Shown here: positions 25,981 through 33,862 of the stretch, piece by piece
Numbering within the stretch: the first letter of the stretch is position 1
Layout of the letters: each line of letters opens with the position of its first letter
DNA from: Snowella sp031396835
GTDB taxonomy: Bacteria; Cyanobacteriota; Cyanobacteriia; Cyanobacteriales; Microcystaceae
Reading direction: 5' to 3'
Length of the DNA stretch: 49,138 bases
NCBI GenBank assembly: GCA_031396835.1
Contig: JANNLO010000205.1
Location: forward strand, 1 to 49,138
The notes under the pieces: generated by a model
Database searches by the model: none
What the model was told of the DNA's origin: nothing
Seen by the model: only the letters and a program-made list of their open reading frames with translations
Position numbers and translations under genes: made by a program

Positions 25981-26150
25981 AAAGATTCGGCTCTGTACCG
26001 AAGAAAGCAGGGGCAATTTGCTTAATGTCCTGCCGAGGTTGAAGCCTGAAAATCGGTTAAATGATTTACTCACTTTTAGGACGTTATTGTTTCTATTTGG
26101 GTATATCTCCGAGCTTCAGCCCCGGCAATCGTGCTAGGGGTTTTGTTTTG
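25981..26150 (+). promoter_or_regulatory. Ribosomal L10 leader RNA with attenuator
   Basis: The gap between rplA and rplJ folds like the L10 leader that binds the L10(L12) complex. It has a hairpin TTCGG/CCGAA (25986-26002), GCAGG (26007-26011) pairing with CCTGC (26029-26033), and the conserved CCGAGGTTGAAGCC next to it. A final hairpin with T-run (26120-26148) serves as a conditional terminator. Excess L10-L12 would bind the leader and lower rplJ-rplL expression. Confidence 0.75.
26120..26148 (+). terminator. Attenuator hairpin in the L10 leader
   Basis: CCCC (26120-26123) pairs with GGGG (26137-26140), with inner GGCA/TGCT-like pairing, followed by TTTTGTTTT. It lies about 50 bases before rplJ, which has its own ribosome site AAGGAGGTG. 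Confidence 0.7.
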
Positions 26151-26198
26151 TGTGTCAAGACTTTAAAGAATCCCAAGCCTTAAGGAGGTGAATATCGA

Positions 26199-26720
26199 AT
26201 GGGAAGAACAAGAGAAAATAAGACTGAGGTAGTAACAGAGGTCAAAGAGCTTTTTCAAGCTTCTCAATTGGCTTTAGTCATTGACTACCAAAGTTTGTCT
26301 GTCGCTGAAATTAGCGATCTAAGGAGTCGTGTCCGTCCTTTAGGCGGTACTTGCAAAATAGCCAAAAATACCCTGGTTCGCATTGCGTTAGAAGGGCAAG
26401 AAAATTGGCAACCGATGAATAATTTCCTCAAGGGATCTTCGGTCTTTTTGCTGGTCAAAGAAGATTTTGGCGGCGTTATTAAGGCCTATAAAAGCTTCCA
26501 AAAAGATACCAAAAAAACCGAATTACGCGGTGGTGTCATGGAAGGTCGGGCCTTAACTAAAGCTGATGTGGATGCTTTAGGTGATTTACCGTCGAAGGAA
26601 CAATTGATGGCACAAATTGCGGGCGCACTCAACAGTTTGACCGCCAAAATTGCCATTGGGATCAAGGAAGTTCCGACTTCTTTGGGTCGTGGTATCAAAG
26701 CCTATTCCGAAAAAGAATAA
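26199..26720 (+). CDS. rplJ: 50S ribosomal protein L10
   Basis: L10 anchors L7/L12 dimers to the ribosomal stalk. The 173 residues show the family pattern: VVTEVKELFQASQLALVIDY, then LRSRVRPLGGTCKIAKNTLV and LRGGVMEGRALTKADVDALG, with a C-terminal helix that binds L12. ATG at 26199 is preceded by AAGGAGGTG, one of the strongest ribosome sites in the window. Confidence 0.97.
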   Translation: MGRTRENKTEVVTEVKELFQASQLALVIDYQSLSVAEISDLRSRVRPLGGTCKIAKNTLVRIALEGQENWQPMNNFLKGSSVFLLVKEDFGGVIKAYKSFQKDTKKTELRGGVMEGRALTKADVDALGDLPSKEQLMAQIAGALNSLTAKIAIGIKEVPTSLGRGIKAYSEKE

Positions 26721-26802
26721 GCCGATTTTAGTCAATTGTTATTAGGAAATAGTGATATTGAAAAGTATTTTTCTTCAAAATTTACTTGGGCGATCGCTAA
26801 CT

Positions 26803-26848
26803 ATTAACAACTGACCATTAACTTTCAATTATCAACTGTCAATTATTT
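26803..26848. repeat. Short TCAATTAT-like repeat tract before rplL
   Basis: Imperfect units of the form CAACTGxCCATTAACT / CAATTATCAACTGTCAATTA follow each other just before the rplL ribosome site. Similar units occur after rplK (about 25036-25052). Such TAATTGATAATTG-type repeats are common in intergenic DNA of some cyanobacteria. Confidence 0.35.
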
Positions 26849-26862
26849 AAGGAGTTTACGAA

Positions 26863-27252
26863 ATGACTGCTGCAACCGATCAAATTTTAGAACAGTTAAA
26901 AATCCTCAGTCTTTTAGAAGCGGCTGAATTGGTTAAACAAATCGAAGAAGCTTTTGGTGTTAGTGCTGCTGCGCCTGTTGGTGGTTTTGCAATGGCGGCT
27001 CCTGGTGGTGCGGCTGCGGCTGAACCTGTGGAAGAAAAAACAGAATTTGATGTCATTTTGGAAGAAGTTCCTGCTGACAAGAAAATTGCAATTCTGAAAG
27101 TTGTTCGTACTATTACTGGTTTGGGTTTAAAAGAAGCTAAAGATTTAGTAGAATCTGCGCCTAAAGCTGTTAAAGAAGCTACTAACAAAGATGATGCAGA
27201 AGCTGTCAAAAAACAACTTGAAGAAGCTGGTGCTAAAGCTGCTGTAAAATAA
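26863..27252 (+). CDS. rplL: 50S ribosomal protein L7/L12
   Basis: L7/L12 is the multi-copy stalk protein that recruits translation GTPases. The 129 residues include the N-terminal dimer domain (ILEQLKILSLLEAAELVKQI), an Ala/Gly-rich hinge (about 43-60) and the C-terminal domain with KIAILKVVRTITGLGLKEAK and DLVESAPKAVKE. It is preceded by AAGGAG and followed by a terminator that ends the ribosomal cluster. Confidence 0.97.
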   Translation: MTAATDQILEQLKILSLLEAAELVKQIEEAFGVSAAAPVGGFAMAAPGGAAAAEPVEEKTEFDVILEEVPADKKIAILKVVRTITGLGLKEAKDLVESAPKAVKEATNKDDAEAVKKQLEEAGAKAAVK

Positions 27253-27278
27253 ATTTTGTCTGATTTTTATCAGTTATA

Positions 27279-27306
27279 AGGCAGGCTATTTAGTCTGTCT
27301 TTTTTA
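27279..27306 (+). terminator. Rho-independent terminator after rplL
   Basis: AGGCAGGCT (27279-27287) pairs with AGTCTGTCT (27292-27300), including G-T pairs, and is followed by six T. It closes the rplJ-rplL unit. Confidence 0.8.
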
Positions 27307-27433
27307 TTAATATGAGGAACAATAATCGCATTATAAAAGATCAAAATTAACTCCAAACTCGGAAATATTGAATGGCTCGATAGAGATTCTTTTAATTCTA
27401 ATTTTTTATCTTTTGTAATCAGGTTTTTAAAAG

Positions 27434-27724
27434 TTAATAACGGCGATCGCGTTCTAAATCAAAAATAGCTTTTTCCCAATACCAGATCTCTGATTCTCCA
27501 GGGTGTCTCAGTCGTAAATTCTTTACAAGACGATCAACGGTTCTCTGATCTCCTCCGACCATTGCTGTTAATTGTTTTCGGGTTTTTCGGGGAACAGATT
27601 TACCTAAATTTTTGTGAGCAGCAGAAGTAGGGGAATCTCTTCGAGAGAATGACTTGCTTCTCTGAAAAAAGAAAAAAATAGTCCCTAAAAAAGCGATTAA
27701 TAAACCTAAAAAAATGTATTCCAT
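27434..27724 (-). CDS. Small membrane-anchored hypothetical protein
   Basis: The 96-residue protein starts with one membrane helix (MEYIFLGLLIAFLGTIFFFF). A basic Ser/Arg-rich linker follows, then a helical part (QLTAMVGGDQRTVDRLVKNL, residues about 50-70) and a polar end. The pattern LTAMVGGDxxTVxRLV recurs in cyanobacterial hypothetical proteins but has no function I know. ATG at 27724 is served by GAGGAGG six bases upstream; an in-frame TTG at 27739 lies upstream of that ribosome site and is unlikely. It is convergent with rplL. Confidence 0.65.
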   Translation of the reverse strand: MEYIFLGLLIAFLGTIFFFFQRSKSFSRRDSPTSAAHKNLGKSVPRKTRKQLTAMVGGDQRTVDRLVKNLRLRHPGESEIWYWEKAIFDLERDRRY

Positions 27725-28257
27725 CAACAACCTCCTCAATATGATGGATATTTTAACAGGCTTTCTTGATTTTTTATCATAGTAAATATTTTATAAAACT
27801 TAATTTAGTCTGTGTTATTAACAAACTAAGTTTACTTGTTAGATAATTTTTTGCAATTCTTATTTGAAATTTTATGAATAGCAAAAAATCTCTGATGATT
27901 TTTAGGTTAAAGTAAGCACCTTTGAGATTCTTGATCATTTCTAAAAGTATGCTAATTAATTTGCAAACAGTTAATTAGAAATCAATATAATTGTTATCTA
28001 AACTCTCAATTGTTATTTGAAAAAACTATAAAAATAATTTAGCTTTAATAAACGATAAAATAATTTTATTTATGAATATTAATTTCCCAATAAAATTATG
28101 TAAACTAAATTTTTGGTAAATTTAATAAACTTTTCTTAAACTAATTTTTAACAAAACTTTCAAGAATATTTATGTTTTACTTTTTAATATTGACCCAAAA
28201 TTTGTAGCTGTGTTATCCTCTTAACTAAAGATATTCAAATTATTCTGAGTTAATTTT
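27725..28257. other. Extremely AT-rich divergent intergenic region
   Basis: This 533-bp gap separates two divergent small genes. It has long A/T runs and no HIP1 octamer or plausible ORF. Apart from the promoter at 28190-28219 I see no structure in it. Such length and composition could reflect a decayed gene, but no frame remnant is recognisable. Confidence 0.4.
28190..28219 (+). promoter_or_regulatory. Extended -10 promoter for the 28258 gene
   Basis: TTGACC (28190-28195) and TATCCT (28214-28219) are 18 bp apart, and TG one base upstream of the -10 makes an extended element. Transcription would start near 28226, about 32 bases before the ATG. Confidence 0.45.
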
Positions 28258-28869
28258 ATGCTTAATCAAATAGTTCGTCCGCTGGTTGATACACAAATTC
28301 GTTTACTCGCCAATTCACAGGCAACAGAAAAAACTTTGGCGCAGACCATTTCCTGTTGGCTAGGATATTTGGGCGTGCGGACAGAAGTAACTCAACTTAT
28401 TCCTAACTCTGATCGAATTAGTATTTCTCTGACCGTTGGTAAACCAGAATCTTGTGGTAATAAAGACTGGCAAAAAATCTTGGACAATCTAGTTAACTCT
28501 CACACAGATTTACCAACCGCTCAATCAGAAGAAATGGAGATGGCTAAGTTAATTCAACTCTCTAAACTTTTAGCTTATCTTATACAAATTGGCTCGCCTA
28601 AAACGGAAACTAATTGGAGTATTCTAGAAAAACAGATTGCGCCTCTTAATTTAGACACAATAACGCTCGAGGCTGTTCGTTCAGCCTTAAAAGTGCCTCA
28701 GTCGCTTAGTGCTATTGATAAGTTAGATCCTGATTTAGCGGCGAGAGCTTTTCCTTTGGCGGTTAAAATTGCTTGGATGGATAATGAAGTTAGCGCGGAA
28801 GAAAGTGAGGCTCTTAAAGTTCTCCTATCTTTGATAGCTCCTGATGTAAAAATCCAAAAGAATAACTAA
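28258..28869 (+). CDS. Hypothetical protein with TerB-like C-terminus
   Basis: The 203-residue protein is soluble and helical. The N-terminal 130 residues resemble nothing I recognise. The C-terminal stretch reads RAFPLAVKIAWMDNEVSAEE followed by SEALKVLLSLIA (about 161-193). This matches the TerB/DUF533 helix pattern in which an acidic DNEVSxEE turn may bind metal, but only part of a TerB domain is present. It is a lone gene with AT-rich gaps on both sides. Confidence 0.55.
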   Translation: MLNQIVRPLVDTQIRLLANSQATEKTLAQTISCWLGYLGVRTEVTQLIPNSDRISISLTVGKPESCGNKDWQKILDNLVNSHTDLPTAQSEEMEMAKLIQLSKLLAYLIQIGSPKTETNWSILEKQIAPLNLDTITLEAVRSALKVPQSLSAIDKLDPDLAARAFPLAVKIAWMDNEVSAEESEALKVLLSLIAPDVKIQKNN

Positions 28870-29344
28870 ATAGGCAAAATTTTAAACGGCGATCAAGTTC
28901 CAGTATTTATTATATTCAAACCTTTTTAATTACTTAATCTAAGTTTAAAAAGAGAATAGTTGATCTTGATTTTTTAAATTTCAACTTTAAGAAATGATAA
29001 AAACAAACAATTTTTGCCACACTAAAGGCTAGAATTAAATCAGTTTTATAATAAAGTTTTAGGCTAGATTTAGCGGCTGATTAAATAGAACTAAATATCT
29101 AAAAAATAGTAAATACTGTCAACTTTCAGATAGTTAATCCTAAAGCTAACTTGAGTTTTTAAAAGGTGATGTAACAGCGTCACAAATCAAGTTAAAATCA
29201 AGCTAATTGAAGTATTTTAAAAAGCTTCAAAGAGAAATTGTTAAAATGATTATGCTATTTGACAAAAAAATCGTGACTAAAAATATTACAATGGTTTATC
29301 TGCTGCGGCTCTAACTGATTGCGATTCTCCGTAGGCACCAATAT
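28870..29344. other. AT-rich intergenic region before moeB
   Basis: No gene is visible in this 475-bp gap. A possible promoter for moeB is TTGACA (29259-29264) with TATTAC (29284-29289) at 19 bp spacing, which is wider than ideal. A GTGATG...GTCAC inverted motif near 29164-29181 is weak. Confidence 0.35.
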
Positions 29345-30517
29345 ATGCTCAACCCAAACTTAGCAGAAATCGAACTCTCAAAAGACGAATATCAACGGTA
29401 TTCTCGTCACATTATCTTGCCAGAAGTAGGACTAGAAGGGCAAAAACGTCTAAAAGCCGCTAGTGTTCTCTGTGTTGGTACGGGGGGACTCGGTTCTCCT
29501 CTGCTGCTGTATTTGGCCGCTGCTGGAGTCGGTCGGATTGGCATTGTGGATTTTGATATTGTTGACAGTTCCAACCTACAGCGTCAGATCATTCACGGGA
29601 CTTCCTGGGTCGGCAAACCAAAAGTCGAGTCCGCCAAAAACCGAATTTTAGAAATTAATCCTTTCTGTCAGGTTGATCTGTACGAAACGCCTCTCAATTC
29701 TGCCAATGCTCTTGATATACTCAAACCCTACGATATCGTCATTGATGGAACCGATAATTTCCCCACTCGCTATTTAACTAATGATGCCTGCGTTTTGCTA
29801 GATAAACCGAATATTTATGGGTCAATCTTTCGCTTTGAAGGGCAAGCAACGGTTTTTAACTATCAAGGCGGCCCCAACTATCGGGATTTATATCCCGAAC
29901 CACCACCCCCAGGCATGGTTCCTTCCTGTGCAGAAGGCGGCGTTTTAGGTGTTTTACCTGGCATTATTGGTACAATTCAAGCAACGGAAGCCATTAAAAT
30001 TATTTTAGGTGCGCCTAATACTCTCAGTGGTCGTTTATTACTGTTTAATGCTTGGGATATGAAATTTAGGGAGCTAAAACTGCGTCCCAATCCTGAGCGT
30101 CCTGTGATCGAGAAATTAATAGATTACGAACAATTTTGTGGGATTCCCCAGGCAAAAGCGGCAGAGGAAGCCGAAAAATCTGCAATGATGGAAATGACAG
30201 TTTCGGAATTAAAAACCTTAATGGACAATGGCCCTCAGGATTTTGTTCTGATTGATGTCCGTAATCCCAACGAATACGAAATTGCTCGCATTCCAGGTTC
30301 GGTTCTCATTCCTCTTCCCGATATTGAACAGGGTAAAGGCATTGAACAAGTCCGTGAACTGCTAAATGGTCATCGATTGATTGCCCATTGTAAATTAGGC
30401 GGGCGATCGGCTAAAGCTTTGGGAATTCTCAAAGAAGCAGGCATTGAGGGAATTAATGTCAAAGGAGGCATTACGGCCTGGAGTCAAGAAGTTGATGACC
30501 GCGTTCCCCAGTATTAA
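29345..30517 (+). CDS. moeB: MoeB/ThiF-type adenylyltransferase fused to rhodanese domain
   Basis: The enzyme adenylates the C-terminal glycine of a small sulfur-carrier protein (MoaD or ThiS type) and its rhodanese domain can pass on sulfur, as in eukaryotic MOCS3. Residues 15-250 are the E1-like domain with nucleotide motif GTGGLGSP (45-52), DFDIVDSSNLQRQI (69-82) and catalytic-type C195 in PSCAEGG. Residues 285-388 are a rhodanese domain with C349 in AHCKLGGRS. The zinc-binding CxxC pairs of E. coli MoeB and MOCS3 are missing: the first site reads NYRD. A terminator follows. Confidence 0.88.
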   Translation: MLNPNLAEIELSKDEYQRYSRHIILPEVGLEGQKRLKAASVLCVGTGGLGSPLLLYLAAAGVGRIGIVDFDIVDSSNLQRQIIHGTSWVGKPKVESAKNRILEINPFCQVDLYETPLNSANALDILKPYDIVIDGTDNFPTRYLTNDACVLLDKPNIYGSIFRFEGQATVFNYQGGPNYRDLYPEPPPPGMVPSCAEGGVLGVLPGIIGTIQATEAIKIILGAPNTLSGRLLLFNAWDMKFRELKLRPNPERPVIEKLIDYEQFCGIPQAKAAEEAEKSAMMEMTVSELKTLMDNGPQDFVLIDVRNPNEYEIARIPGSVLIPLPDIEQGKGIEQVRELLNGHRLIAHCKLGGRSAKALGILKEAGIEGINVKGGITAWSQEVDDRVPQY

Positions 30518-30549
30518 AATACAATTTACTTTTTTAAGGTAATTTAGAA

Positions 30550-30592
30550 GCACGGAGGGGATACAACCTGCTCTTCTGTGCGTCTTTTGTTT
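30550..30592 (+). terminator. Rho-independent terminator after moeB
   Basis: GCACGGAGGGG (30550-30560) pairs with CTCTTCTGTGC (30571-30581), with several G-T pairs, and is followed by GTCTTTTGTTT. Confidence 0.65.
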
Positions 30593-30641
30593 AAAATCCG
30601 ATTGATCCAACCGTTCTGCATTCTTTGAAGAGTCTCCGATT

Positions 30642-31214
30642 ATGAAAGCCAAAATTTTTCAATCTTGTTTGCGTAAAACTGCCCTGTTTTCTCTACCTGT
30701 TGGCTTAATGCTCTTGAGCTTACCCATGCCCAATGCTAAAGCGGGTAATTGGAACCAGTTTGATGTCTGTGTTAATCAACTGAAAGATAATGGTGTCGCG
30801 GCGGATAAGGCGGGGGCAGCTTGTTCAGGAGCCTTAATTCCCAAAGAATTATCCGAATGTGTGGCTATTGTTCGGGGACGTTCTCCCATTGATGCTGATA
30901 ATGCTTTGCAAGGTTGTTATCAAGTCCGACGACCGATTGATCTAGGAAACTGTGTGGCTGATATCCAACGTTCGACATTGGGCGGATACACGGGGGACAA
31001 AACGAGTACTGGAACAGCAACAGATTCCCCTTCTCTTTTGGCTTTAAATTCCTGTCGTAAAAGTTTATTGCCAGGCAGACATTCGGAATGTGTGATTGCC
31101 CTCAGTCGAGATAGCGCGACCTATACACCGATTAAGGCAATGGATACTTGTCTGGCGGCGGAAGATTTTCCCAAGGATCTTTTTCCAGCTTATGTTCAGC
31201 AGCCTGTCCAGTAA
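30642..31214 (+). CDS. Secreted protein with repeated cysteine motif
   Basis: The 190-residue protein has a Sec signal peptide (core LFSLPVGLMLLSLPMP, cleavage near AKA-GN at about 35). The mature part carries about four units in which Cys pairs recur with a common shape: FDVCVNQL...AGAACSGAL, LSECVAIV...ALQGCYQV, LGNCVADI...ALNSCRKS, and HSECVIAL...AMDTCLAA. This suggests a helical repeat stabilised by disulfides. I know no function. It lies 24 bp upstream of the GatD-like gene and is probably co-transcribed with it. Confidence 0.7.
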   Translation: MKAKIFQSCLRKTALFSLPVGLMLLSLPMPNAKAGNWNQFDVCVNQLKDNGVAADKAGAACSGALIPKELSECVAIVRGRSPIDADNALQGCYQVRRPIDLGNCVADIQRSTLGGYTGDKTSTGTATDSPSLLALNSCRKSLLPGRHSECVIALSRDSATYTPIKAMDTCLAAEDFPKDLFPAYVQQPVQ

Positions 31215-31238
31215 GGAATTAGGATTATTAATCTTTTC

Positions 31239-32009
31239 ATGGAATTAAAAATTGGCTGGTTATATCCGACCTTGATGAGTACCTACGGCGATCGCGGAAA
31301 CGTGATTTGTATTCAACGTCGCGCTCAATGGCGTGGTTTTGTAGTGGAAATTATCCCTCTAGATCAACAAAGTTCGGCGATGGATTTTCGTCAGGTGGAC
31401 ATCGTGGCAGGAGGCGGTGCTCAGGATCGTCAACAGGAAATTGTCATGCGAGATCTCCAGGGCAAAAAAGCGGTGGTTCTTAAAGATCAATTACAAGCGG
31501 GAACGCCTGGAGTGTTTACCTGTGGTTCGCCGCAACTTCTGGGACATTACTATGAACCCGCTTTGGGTAAACGGATTGAGGGATTAGGATTATTAGATCT
31601 GGTTAGCAAACATCCTGGCCCCGATGCGAAACGCTGTATTGGCAATGTGGTTTTTGAAATTATTGCCGAACCCTTAGCCTCTGACCTAAAAAAAATGTTG
31701 GGAGAACCGCCCATTGTCATTGGTTTTGAAAATCATGGCGGACGGACTTATCTTGATACCGTGTCTCCTTTGGGAAAAGTCCAAAAAGGTTATGGCAATA
31801 ATGGCGAAGATGGGTATGAAGGTGCATTTTATCAAAACGCGATCGCCACCTATTCTCATGGGCCACTTTTACCGAAAAATCCTTTTTTAGCCGATTGGTT
31901 AATTAAAACGGCTTTAGAACGCAAATATCAAACTGAGGTCAATCTAACTCCCTTGGATGATACTTTAGCTAAGCAAGCTAGAGCCGCTATGTTAAAACGA
32001 TTAGAATGA
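31239..32009 (+). CDS. GatD-like class I glutamine amidotransferase
   Basis: The 256-residue protein resembles GatD, the CobB/CobQ-type glutaminase that supplies ammonia to MurT for amidating lipid II. It has KIGWLYPTLMSTYGDRGNV at the N-terminus, nucleophile C95 in FTCGSPQLLGHYY, GFENHGGRTYLD (162-173) and catalytic-type H207 in YSHGPLLPKNP. MurT, its usual partner and operon neighbour, is absent here, so it may pair with a distant gene or serve another acceptor. A cysteine-repeat secreted protein lies just upstream. Confidence 0.8.
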   Translation: MELKIGWLYPTLMSTYGDRGNVICIQRRAQWRGFVVEIIPLDQQSSAMDFRQVDIVAGGGAQDRQQEIVMRDLQGKKAVVLKDQLQAGTPGVFTCGSPQLLGHYYEPALGKRIEGLGLLDLVSKHPGPDAKRCIGNVVFEIIAEPLASDLKKMLGEPPIVIGFENHGGRTYLDTVSPLGKVQKGYGNNGEDGYEGAFYQNAIATYSHGPLLPKNPFLADWLIKTALERKYQTEVNLTPLDDTLAKQARAAMLKRLE

Positions 32010-32049
32010 ACATAGGTTTTGTCAATTTACTGATCATCGATATATATTA

Positions 32050-32120
32050 GCCCCCCTAGCCCCCCAACTTTGGGGGAAACCATGTCTGAAAGTCCCCCAG
32101 AATTGGGGGATTTAGGGGGC
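32050..32120. repeat. C-run/G-run nested inverted repeat
   Basis: GCCCCCCTA (32050-32058) is mirrored by TTAGGGGGC (32112-32120). Inside, CCCCC (32061-32065) pairs with GGGGG (32072-32076) and TCCCCC (93-98 of this row block, 32093-32098) with GGGGGA (32105-32110). This looks like the short dispersed CCCCCTAAATCCCCC-type repeats found in many copies in several cyanobacteria. It sits between the GatD-like gene and ndbB. Confidence 0.6.
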
Positions 32121-32173
32121 GATCCAAAACCAGTTTGATTATCCCGTTTTGCTCTCACACACCTCTGGTCCTT

Positions 32174-33367
32174 ATGAATGAAAATCGTTTACGCATCTGC
32201 ATTTTAGGAGGAGGTTTTGGAGGATTATACACAGCCCTCCGCCTCAGTCAATTGCCTTGGGAAAATAATAACACTCCCGAAATTATTCTCATTGATCAAC
32301 AGGATCGTTTTTTGTTTTCTCCTTTTCTCTATGAACTGGTGACAGGGGAAATGCAAACCTGGGAAATCGCGCCGCCTTTTGAGGAATTACTCGCAGAAAC
32401 AGGGGTTCGTTTTCATCAGGGACAAGTTTCCGCGATCACCATAGAAGAAAAACAGATACACCTAGAAGCATCAATCAGCCTGGGTTACGACAAACTCGTC
32501 ATCGCAATGGGCGGCAAAACACCATTACCAACAGTGCCAGGGGTGAGTGATTATGCGTTGCCGTTTCGGAATTTACAGGACGCTTATCGACTCAAAGAAC
32601 GTTTACGACTTTTGGAACAATCGACCACTGAAAAAATTCGGATTGCCATTGTTGGAGGCGGTTACAGTGGGGTTGAATTAGCTTGTAAATTAAGCGATCG
32701 CCTGGGAGAACGGGGCAGATTACGACTAATTGAACGGGGTGACAGTATTTTGAAACTTTCTCCCGAATATAACCGCAAAACGGCTCAAGCTGCCTTGGAA
32801 GAACGGGGAGTTTGGCTAGATTTAGCAACCGATATTACTGAAATCACTGCTGACACTTTAAGTTTGCATTACAAAGGTCAAATTGATACGATTCCTGTGG
32901 ATATTGTTTTATGGACAGTGGGAAATGATGTTTCTGACCTAATTCGGGATTTACCGCTACCTCATAGTAAAAATGGATTGTTGGAAACCAATAGTTATTT
33001 ACAAATAACAGATAATCCCGATCTTTATGCTCTGGGAGATGTTGCAGATTGCCAAGACGCAACGGGGCAAAAACTTCCTGCAACGGCCCAAGTTGCTTTC
33101 CAACAATCGGATTATTGTGCTTGGAATATTTGGGCCTCAGAAACGAATCGTCCATCTTTACCTTTTCGTTATCAGGCATTAGGAGAAATGTTAACTCTCG
33201 GCATAGATAATGCAACCATTAATGGCTTAGGGATCAAATTAAATGGAACTCCCGCCGCGATCGCAAGACGATTAATTTATCTCTATCGTTTACCAACTTG
33301 GCAACATCAATTAACAGTTGGTTTTAATTGGTTGACTCAACCTTTATTAGAACTTTTTAAGCAATAG
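32174..33367 (+). CDS. ndbB: NDC1/NdbB-type NAD(P)H dehydrogenase (demethylphylloquinone reductase)
   Basis: This type II NAD(P)H:quinone oxidoreductase matches plant NDC1 and cyanobacterial NdbB, which reduce demethylphylloquinone before its methylation to vitamin K1. The 397-residue protein has an FAD motif GGGFGG (12-17), the NDC1-like FLFSPFLYELVTGEMQTWEI, an NAD(P)H motif GGGYSG (161-166) and the closing TAQVAFQQSDYCAWNIWA with YQALGEMLTLG. ATG at 32174 is preferred over TTG at 32135. It lacks membrane helices; NDH-2 enzymes bind the membrane surface. Confidence 0.85.
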   Translation: MNENRLRICILGGGFGGLYTALRLSQLPWENNNTPEIILIDQQDRFLFSPFLYELVTGEMQTWEIAPPFEELLAETGVRFHQGQVSAITIEEKQIHLEASISLGYDKLVIAMGGKTPLPTVPGVSDYALPFRNLQDAYRLKERLRLLEQSTTEKIRIAIVGGGYSGVELACKLSDRLGERGRLRLIERGDSILKLSPEYNRKTAQAALEERGVWLDLATDITEITADTLSLHYKGQIDTIPVDIVLWTVGNDVSDLIRDLPLPHSKNGLLETNSYLQITDNPDLYALGDVADCQDATGQKLPATAQVAFQQSDYCAWNIWASETNRPSLPFRYQALGEMLTLGIDNATINGLGIKLNGTPAAIARRLIYLYRLPTWQHQLTVGFNWLTQPLLELFKQ

Positions 33368-33582
33368 AAATAAGAAAATCCTTGAAATTTTAACCCAAAT
33401 ATCTCATGAATGATGAAAATCAAGCTAACAACGCCATGTTAAATAATTGCAGGATTGATTGCTGAAGTTTTTTTTGGCTAGAGACGATTTGTCAAGATGT
33501 TGAAACAAAAGTTTACATTTCTTAGAATATTGTCTATGATTGAGGAAATCATTTACAGCTGACATTCTTGGAGAAAGTAATC

Positions 33583-33798
33583 ATGCTACAGCAACAAACT
33601 TGGCCAACGTCTCCAATCGAGGCAGGGCAACGAAAAATGAATCTAGTGGCGTTCCTCTTTTTCATGGTGGGAGCTTTGCACATTTATGTCCAAATCCAAA
33701 AACAGAAAGAGTGGTTCTGCTCAGAAGGTAGTCGTTTCCTCAAAGTTAGTTTGTTAGCGGCGACTTTTGCAGGCATCTTAGAATTTATTATTTTTTAG
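33583..33798 (+). CDS. Small two-span membrane protein
   Basis: The 71-residue protein has two hydrophobic helices (MNLVAFLFFMVGALHIYVQI at about 19-38 and FLKVSLLAATFAGILEFIIF at the end) with a QKQKEWFCSEGSR loop between. ATG at 33583 follows GGAGAAAG at a good distance; an in-frame TTG at 33568 overlaps that ribosome site. No function is known to me. It lies 64 bp upstream of ribE. Confidence 0.55.
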   Translation: MLQQQTWPTSPIEAGQRKMNLVAFLFFMVGALHIYVQIQKQKEWFCSEGSRFLKVSLLAATFAGILEFIIF

Positions 33799-33862
33799 AT
33801 TTTCATCATCAAGTAAGCGGTGATGTTATGCTCAAGAAATAGAAAAACTATCATCCAAAACC

